NCBI RefSeq assembly: GCF_037975245.1
Contig: NC_092563.1
Coordinates: forward strand, 19,238,094 to 19,302,093
DNA: 64,000 nucleotides
Reading direction: 5' to 3'
DNA from: Apostichopus japonicus
Taxonomy: Eukaryota > Echinodermata > Holothuroidea > Aspidochirotida > Stichopodidae
Position 1 is the first letter of the stretch; each line of letters begins with the position of its first letter. Below the pieces are notes generated by a model. The model saw nothing but the letters and a program-made list of their open reading frames with translations, was not told where the DNA came from and searched no databases. A program made the translations under genes and the position numbers. Of the stretch, positions 56,933 to 64,000 are shown piece by piece.

Positions 56933-57317
56933 CTGTACAGTACCTCCAGTAGTATGGTCCAACCAATGTAACTCAGACTGGTTTGTAGTCATAATTAATT
57001 AGTAGCTCTAATTATATTTTGTACGTTAGTACAGGTTGATTGATCTTCAAGATTAAAGTAAGATAACACTTTGTTTGTTAAGAGGTACCTGTGAACCTGC
57101 CCACTGAAATGATGCAATTAATTCACTTGTAACAATACTATGTAACCTACAGCAGCTGGTTTTATTTCACATATTTTTTTGTTGCCATACTGTACATGCA
57201 TATTTCATTCTTGAACAGTACTTGAGATGTATCCATTGTTGCATAATTAGTGTCTTCAAAAGATGTTTAATACCGGGTTATTTTCCAATTATAACATTAT
57301 ACCGAATCTAGACTATT

Positions 57318-57705
57318 GTAGAGACTTGCAACAAGACCGGTACTAGCAGAACAGTACTAGCAGACCGGTAGTAGTAGACCGTAAAGAAAATAGGCTAGGC
57401 CTATGAGAGATGTGTCAACAGAGGTTTTCGTTGTAGAGACTTGCGCAAGACTGGTTCTAGCAGACTGGTACTAGCAGACCGGTACTAGCAGACCAGTTAT
57501 GAACATCTAGGCTAGACCCAATATAGAAGTGTCAACAGAAGTTTTTGTTGTACAGTGGAGACCTACAACAAGACCGGTACTAGCAGACTGCATTGAACAA
57601 ACTACAGTAGTACTAGCAGAATGGTAGGTACTGGCAGACTGGTAGTACTAGCATCTAAAGGCTAGGCCCAACATAGAAGTGTCAACAGATGTTTTTGTTG
57701 CTATC
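57318..57705. repeat. About 120-bp repeat with ACCGGTACTAGCAG blocks, 3 copies
   Basis: Copies start near 57,318, 57,433 and 57,550. Each begins with GAGACTTGC- or GAGACCTAC-like sequence, holds several ACCGGTACTAGCAG blocks, and ends GTGTCAACAGAGGTTTT or a close variant. Confidence 0.85.
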
Positions 57706-59637
57706 AAATGATCGGCTATAATCTTGCATATATCCTGAGAAACTCAGTAATACTGTGGACATTTAATTTGTGTTCAATGCACTAAGTAAAGTTCTTTGGT
57801 TCTAAAGTTCTTACGACAGTGAGTTCTTTGGCTTTTGAGATAAAAAAATGAAATATTTGGACCTGAAATGTCTGGGAAGTGTGGTTATTGCTGACTGTTT
57901 TAATTGGTTAAACTGTAAAACCTAACTAGTTGAGCCTATAAAAGTGACTAAATGTTGTGAAGGTTGCATACTTGTATTTCTGGGGAAAGAGTATTTTATT
58001 TCGCATCAGTGACGGTAAATTATAGGAAAACATAAGTGTGAAATATGAAATGACGACTTACTGGAAAATATTATCATATGAACATTAAGGTTATTTACTC
58101 TAAGTAAAATGTGAACAAATGTCATGTATACTGTAGTATACAGTACGTGCCTAAACCAAACAAATTGCATTGAATTTGGTACATGTAATTTTCTACAGCA
58201 TGAAAGCCCATTATGATGCTGTTTAATAGCGATCTGTTTCTTTTTCTTCTATTTTTTTTTTTCAACTTGATTGTCATCATCAAAAATTTTAATCACTTAT
58301 TGATGTTCATTTGATAAAAAGATCCAAAAAATTGTAGGGTTGGGTTGTCTTAGCTTGATAAAGACCTCTTTTAGTAATTGCTTTTAAATGGTATCCATGG
58401 CAACATTGCTCAAATATAGAAACTAAATTTATGCAGATAGCTACTTTGAGCAATATGTACACAGTCCTATAAGTGTATAGTAAGTACAGTAACAGATTAT
58501 CGGTTCAACTCAATGGTACTTTATAGGGAGTAATTTTGATTAAAACAGAACTGCATGTCAGGTTTCTGTATGGTACTGTAGGTTTTCCGTCATTGCGTTT
58601 ACACATCTTCTCTGCACACCATTTGGTTACATATCCTGTAAGGACAGGAAGTAAACAAGATTATCAATCACCCATACCCTCCCTGCTCGAGCAGAGAGTC
58701 ATATTTCGGTCACCCTGGTTTGAGTATTAGTCACAGTACAGAACTTCCTGTGGACTAATTCATGTAACACCAAACACAACTTACAGTATTCAGAGAATAA
58801 TTTTAACCAGGATCTCATATTATTAAGATGCTGTGCAAAATTTGATCAAATTGATACTTTTTAAGATGTGTAGTGCTCAGTTTATTTTACTTGGGATCCA
58901 TGCAGTATTTTATAAGAGACTAAATAACAGTGCATTCAAACTAGAACTACACAAGAAATGAAATCTAGATTCCCTGCTATGTTGAACTTTGCATTCTGAC
59001 CTCCAGTAAATGACACAAAGTCACATGTCCAGTAGATCTATAAGTGCACCACCGGTGTAAACTGAATGGAAGACAAATTTGACAAAATCCCTCCACCAGT
59101 CTTGTGAGTCAGTCGCAGCGTCCTCCTCATTAGACTTAAATGTCTCAGGTCTTGTGATTAATTTTAAGCCTTAGTTGAATTCCTGTTGTGGCTAATTTCA
59201 AGGGAAATTGCTCATTTAAGTTTTATTCTGTTGAAGTTTCAATACCAACATGTATTATAAAAAGCAGATCTCCATAGAGCTAGCTGCTCTGTCATGATCA
59301 AGATTGCATAGGATGCACCTACCTGTATTTATTCCCTTTCTCAATTATTAGTGTAAACCTTCTTGAAGCTTGAAGTACTCTTCAAAAATTGCTCCATTTA
59401 CTGTTTTACTGTTTACAGTATCTCTGAAGTAAAAAGTCAAATTCTTGAAATTGTTTCTGTTGATTGTACAGGTAGGTGGCTTTGAGGTGGTTACTTAAGG
59501 GAGCTTAAATACTCTGCACAACTGAACTGATCTTCAGCTGTCACTACTACAGTACAGTACATCCAGCATACAGTACATATCCTCCCAGAGAATACCTCAG
59601 GTATAGACAAGAAGAAATAAAGAAGAGAGAAAAGAAA
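57706..59637. other. Upstream region of the carbonic anhydrase gene
   Basis: No exon was found. TATAAAAG at about 57,938 and TATAAAAAG at about 59,254 look TATA-like, but both are far from the first ATG and could only serve with an unseen 5' exon. The sequence just upstream of the ATG is purine-rich. Confidence 0.35.
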
Positions 59638-59695
59638 ATGTCTGCGAATAATAACCCACCAAAACCTGTTGCTTGGGGCTACTGTGGTGATGTCG
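59638..59695 (+). CDS. Carbonic anhydrase exon 1
   Basis: The start context is GAAAATG and the donor GTCG|GTAAGT. It has 19 codons plus one base. The WGY motif is near its end. Confidence 0.9.
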
Positions 59696-62600
59696 GTAAG
59701 TACAAGCTACCTCATATATAATATACTGATTATTATGACAGTCTGTATGTTTTAAATTACATATTGATTTGTAGGTTTAAATGTTCACTCACAACATGGA
59801 ATTCATGTCTTAAAAGCTTATCAGTAGCTAGGCAAACATTGACCATCCAGGCATATATATACAGTAGTTGCTATGTTGCAGTAGAACTTGAGTGTAGGGA
59901 ATATAACAATTTGAATCTAGGAAGTTATGTATGGAATAGTTGGATGTTTGTGTGTACCGTTATTTTCTATTGTACTGTGGGTTTGTTGTACAAGTACAGG
60001 GATGTGTCAGGAATATGTGAGTGCTGGGGTGGATTTGTGCGGTAGTGTGATCCAAGTCCTGGGCGAGGCTTCTCAGTGGTGGGGGTGCTTCCCCCCTTTT
60101 GGAAATTTTTTAGAAATGAAGTATGCATAGATGGCAGATGGTGCTACTTTATATATGTCCTATGCTGGCGCCATATTCTGTGCTAAGTATTCACGCATAT
60201 TTTGGTAATGGTTGCAATTTGTAAAAATTAGTCATCAAAAGAAGTGCCGGGCAGAAATTTTTAAAATACTGTTTGTGCTGTGTGGCATTCAGAGTGGCAT
60301 TTAGCAATCCCTGCAAGAGCTGCTGAAAGTTGATTCTGCATAAACAATTCCTGGTAATTTGCCATCAGATATTATCCAACATGTAACCTGAGAGGGTATA
60401 AGATGTTGTTTACTCCATGAACACATTTATGACAAGATTGAAAATCTGTATTTAGTGGTTAGTTCTGCATTCAAGAACAGTATGTTGTTAATAGTAGATA
60501 ATAGCACAGTACAGTACTTACTAGAATGAAAATTTCATCATCAGCTTAATTGTCTCAAGTTCCTTTTGGTTAGATTGCATGATCAGTTACATTAAGAAAT
60601 AAGAGTTGTAATACTGATAACTGAGTTACAGTATCATACAACTCTCCAGATTAGGGCTGTAGCCTCTATGTTTAACTACTCTTTCTTTTAAAAGCAGACT
60701 CTGTGTTTATTTTACGTCTATGAATACATGAAGTCACTGATTCAAGCATTTTTAAAGTTATACTGTAAGGAAATCGACACGTTAAAGAAATACATGATAC
60801 AGGATATAAAATGAAGTGAAATACATCGGTCAAAAACAAATTGGGCTTGATAGCTTTTTCCATTGATAAGATGTAAAAATATTGAAATCATAGATGCATT
60901 AAAATGAAGCTCGGATTTAGTTTATAAATTGATAGATTCATTTATATGAGATACAGTGCCTTGTAAAGGAAGTTGACATACATGTCAAACATGGCCAAAA
61001 ACCTACCAAAATGTCTTTATTTTTAAAAACAATGGAACGACTTGCTCTTGATTGGATATTTTGTACGATATATTGAGCAGTAAAACTTGATATATCAACA
61101 GCATTACAGCAATGCAAAAAAGATGACTCCATGCTAGACATTATAACTAGTCTTAGGGGTTGTGTTTAACTAAGTACTGTACTGTAATACTGCACTGTGC
61201 ACCTACAGTGTATTTAATTCAGTGAGCTGTTCTCAATGTGAGCAATTCCCTGACGGATGCACAATTTTGTGATCACATACTGTAACATTATGTGCTGTGC
61301 CTACATGATAAATGTTGTCACAGTCTCATAAATTACAGTTACATGTATATCTAGACAGTGGTATTGGTTTGCTCTTTGGAGGTGACTTCCAGCACGTACT
61401 GTACAGCATAATACAACTTAACAAATTATAGTTTGTACGATCCTATCGTTTTAAGAGCGCTCATACAGATAACGAAATGTTTACTTGGCAAACATAGTAC
61501 AGTGTAGAAGTGTAAAGGTGCAATGTGTATACAGTATGAATATTAAACAATGCCAGCCATGACTCTTTGTTTGGTAAGACTATTTTCACAGTATTATACC
61601 TCTAGAGTGACTAGTGTATACTGTACACCTTCCTCAAGTGTCAATTTAGATTGCTTACTGTATCTTTCATTAATCAATATTCCCAAAATGATGCACTGGT
61701 CAGTGACAATTTATAAACTGTACATTATACAGTACTGTTTATTTGCTTCTCTCTTTAATACAGATCTGTCTCCAGCCTAGTTACAATGTACTTTCTGATC
61801 TAATGTAGGTCTAACCTAAGCTGATAAAATTAGGTATTAAATGTATTCAATCACAGCCATTAGAGATATCACAGATTTTGAGATGATGGAATCATCTAAG
61901 TGGTTAATAACTCTCTGTGATACTGTACTTGAATGATTTAATAAGCTATCACACTCTCATTGTGACAGTTTGGAATTGGACTTGGACAGATACAGTATAC
62001 AAATTTAAATTTTTTGTATAATTTTACATATGAAGACTGATAATTAATAAATGTATGCCTGTAGATCAGGAGTGGGCAACCTTTTTGAATGAATGGGCCG
62101 GATATATAAGGAGTTAAAATTTGACTGGGCCGCACCTAACCAACGACCTGCTGTTGATTTCAAACACGTCTTTGATTCCGAGGACCTTCAAGCAATTGGT
62201 GTGTGTACTTAATCTGTATTCCCAAAAACATAATGTCAATACAGTACAGTTGATAATTAATGGGGTAATACCCTATTAATAGGCCCTCCTGACAGCATCA
62301 TTAGTGCGGATAAATTATAAGCAGCTAGCTCTTCTACGTGATAATGTAAAATAGATTAATTTTTTTTTTCATTTTATTGAGACATCTCACGTACCTCAAA
62401 AAAATCACTGGTACGTGGGCCGCATGTTGCCCGCGGGCAGTAGGTTGCCCACCCCTGCTGTAGATGTTCACATGTACAGTATGTGATTCTACATGTACAG
62501 TAACATGCACGGAAGAATTTAGTGCTCAAAGTTTGTGTAGCACTTTTGAAGGAGCTGCTCTGAATGTTCCTAATTAAAGTACAAAATACATATTGTACCT

Positions 62601-63823
62601 GTGTACAAAAGTATATACACCTTAAAACTTCACAGCAATTTTGCCCATCTTGTATGGCATATTGCAATGCAATACCGCGATGGATAAATTATTGCCTGCA
62701 TACATGTACATACTCAGAACAACAGAAAGAAACCTATTATTGCCACAGTATTGAAAGGTGACCAAGTTCAAGCTAAGAATAACAGGTTGAGAGACACTTG
62801 ATACAAATTTTCTGAATTTTTGAAACATGTTTCAATTCAAGTCACCTGTGGATTTTTGAATGTGAGACAAAAATAAAGAAATGTTGTAAGCAGAGGAGGC
62901 ATGTGTTACTTTTAGCGACAGTGGCTAATGGCATTAAGAAAAAAGTGACATGAAATCCTGTGTATCCTGTGCGCAAATGTTGCATAGTAAATAATTTGCA
63001 TTTAATTATAAGATTTGTAATTTGCGACTAGATGATAGAGACGGGCCCTACTCTATAGATACAGTATAAACTGTAATTATTGAACAGCAACACTTAATAT
63101 ATTTATGTAATAACATGGAATATCTTAACTTTACAGTATGTGTACTGTGAATCAGACAATTTATCTGTTGATCACACAGTTTCAAAATGCTTAGATGCAT
63201 GAATTTATCCTTAAAAGGATTGTTTCAGCCTACACTTTCATGCATTCATTAGTGCTTCAAACCTATATCATCCATCACATGTCTAATAATTGTTGCTTGA
63301 CTGAGCATTATTGGTCTACAGAATTAATGTTTGCTGTCATAACATTTATTTAGAAATGTTAATAATTTGAGGACTACAGAAGGAGGTGATGTTTGCTGCC
63401 ATTTAAAGTTATATTAAAAAACGTAAATAATTTGAGCAATAATGGTCTACAGAATTTATGTTTGCTGTCGTTTAAATCATTTATAAATGTTCATACTGTA
63501 GGACTTCATTGTTAAAATAGATATGATGTAATCTTTGTCATGAACATACATCTAACAATTTAGCAGTCACTAGACAGAGAGCAGAACTTTATAAATTAAA
63601 TCTGATCTCCCATTTTTATTTTGCTTCACAGAACCTTGCAAATGGCATGAGCATTTTCCTCAAGCTGGAGGCAAACGTCAGTCACCAGTAGCCATAGCAA
63701 CAAGTTCTGTCGAGGTCGACAAGAGCATGGCGCCTCTGGATATGAAGTACGATAGTCACATGTGCTCATCACTCACCAATAACGGCCGTACCTTCTGCGT
63801 GTCAGTGAAGTCAGATGTGTGTA
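59638..63823 (+). CDS. Alpha carbonic anhydrase, first two coding exons (gene continues to the right)
   Basis: Seen: exon 1 and exon 2 join in phase 1 into MSANNNPPKPVAWGYCGDV, EPCKWHEHFPQAGGKRQSPV, AIATSSVEVDKSMAPL, DMKYDSHMC, SSLTNNGRTFCVSVKSDVC. WGY, the W-x-x-x-FP-x-A-x-G-x-RQSPV-x-I block and NNGxxFxV are alpha carbonic anhydrase signatures. Known: these zinc enzymes interconvert CO2 and bicarbonate. The three zinc-binding His residues lie in later exons, beyond the window. No signal peptide precedes WGY, so the protein should be cytosolic. Odd: the residue matching the proton-shuttle His64 of CA2 (NNGH) is Arg here (NNGR), which suggests slow turnover, as in CA III-type enzymes with a basic residue there. 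Five Cys occur in 83 residues, more than usual. Intron 1 is 3.9 kb. Confidence 0.93.
62067..62457. mobile_element. hAT MITE with 8-bp target duplication
   Basis: The ends CAGGAGTGGGCAACCT and GGTTGCCCACCCCTG are flanked by the direct repeat CTGTAGAT (62,059-62,066; 62,458-62,465). The CAGGGGTGGGCAAC terminus is typical of animal hAT elements. It is 391 bp and non-coding. Confidence 0.93.
63305..63510. repeat. Diverged short tandem repeat in intron 1
   Basis: GGTCTACAGAATTAATGTTTG, GACTACAGAAGGAGGTGATG and GGTCTACAGAATTTATGTTT head three similar blocks of roughly 65-80 bp that share AAATGTTAATAATTTGAG-like ends. Confidence 0.65.
63632..63823 (+). CDS. Carbonic anhydrase exon 2
   Basis: The acceptor is TTGCTTCACAG and the donor TGTA|GTAAGT. 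The exon is 192 nt, phase 1 in and out. It holds the RQSPV block and the NNGR site. Confidence 0.93.
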
Positions 63824-64000
63824 GTAAGTATTGTGACTGGTGTATGGAGCATGTCTACAGTAGGAGAGAGCTCGCTATGTTCACAGTTTTTAGACACCAT
63901 GTAACTATGCTACTGTACAGTGTTAAGCATTGATATCACACGGTCTAACACCTGAAAGTGTTCCACTAACATTGGGCACGGTCTATAAAGCTAGATATAA

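Larger units (their letters stand above)
59696..63631. other. Carbonic anhydrase intron 1
   Basis: The intron is 3.9 kb and AT-rich. It contains the hAT MITE at 62,067-62,457 and a diverged repeat at 63,305-63,510 (GGTCTACAGAATTAATGTTT and similar, about three times). No other exon is recognised. Confidence 0.6.

Noticed and set aside
57938-57945. TATAAAAG as the carbonic anhydrase TATA box
   Set aside because: It is about 1.7 kb from the first ATG, with no evidence for a 5' non-coding exon.

Overview
The window is animal nuclear DNA: small exons with GT/AG junctions, long repeat-filled introns, long (TA)n tracts and many families of transposable elements. The mix of gene families (ARL2BP, a Tie-type receptor ectodomain, an alpha carbonic anhydrase) and of repeats (CR1/L2-like LINEs, Penelope-like elements, many hAT-like MITEs, Kolobok-like DNA) suggests a marine deuterostome invertebrate. 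An echinoderm such as a sea cucumber is my best guess; that is an inference, and no taxonomic marker is present.

Layout. (1) 2,621-9,884, minus strand: a complete seven-exon ARL2BP gene (ARL2-binding protein, 183 aa). Its introns carry a tRNA-derived SINE and a 1.6-kb THAP-encoding transposon flanked by TTAA. (2) 10,869-11,421: a 157-bp tandem array with tRNA-like promoter boxes, followed by a MITE. (3) 12,053-38,225: a tandem segmental duplication. Each full unit has, left to right, a plus-strand adhesion-GPCR pseudo-exon, about 2 kb of shared non-coding DNA, and a minus-strand six-exon gene for a secreted protein like the N-terminal half of the Tie/angiopoietin receptor (signal peptide, Ig-like region, EGF-like repeats). 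Unit A is 16,182-27,392 and unit B is 29,836-38,225. Unit C (12,053-15,796) is a deleted relic that keeps only part of one EGF exon. No FN3, transmembrane or kinase exon is visible for either gene. Comparing the units gives empty sites, so several insertions can be placed to the base: a LINE and a hAT-like element in A, and a MULE/foldback-like element in C. A Penelope-like element sits between A and B. (4) 38,393-39,603: a CR1-like LINE fragment. (5) 39,860-41,674: a mariner-like TIR element whose core has about 32 GATATC palindromes. (6) 42,000-53,700: no recognisable gene, but several MITE families, including a three-deep nest at 51,126-52,620. (7) 53,725-57,705: a diverged duplication, a 31-bp minisatellite of about 50 units, and a CCGGTACTAGCAG repeat. 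(8) 59,638 to the right edge, plus strand: the first two exons of a cytosolic-type alpha carbonic anhydrase, with a hAT MITE in intron 1.

The genes do not form a pathway. ARL2BP and carbonic anhydrase look like ordinary single-copy genes. The middle is a young, transposon-rich tandem gene family that appears to be diversifying. Exon limits come from reading splice sites, frame and known family architecture by eye. No search or alignment program was run.
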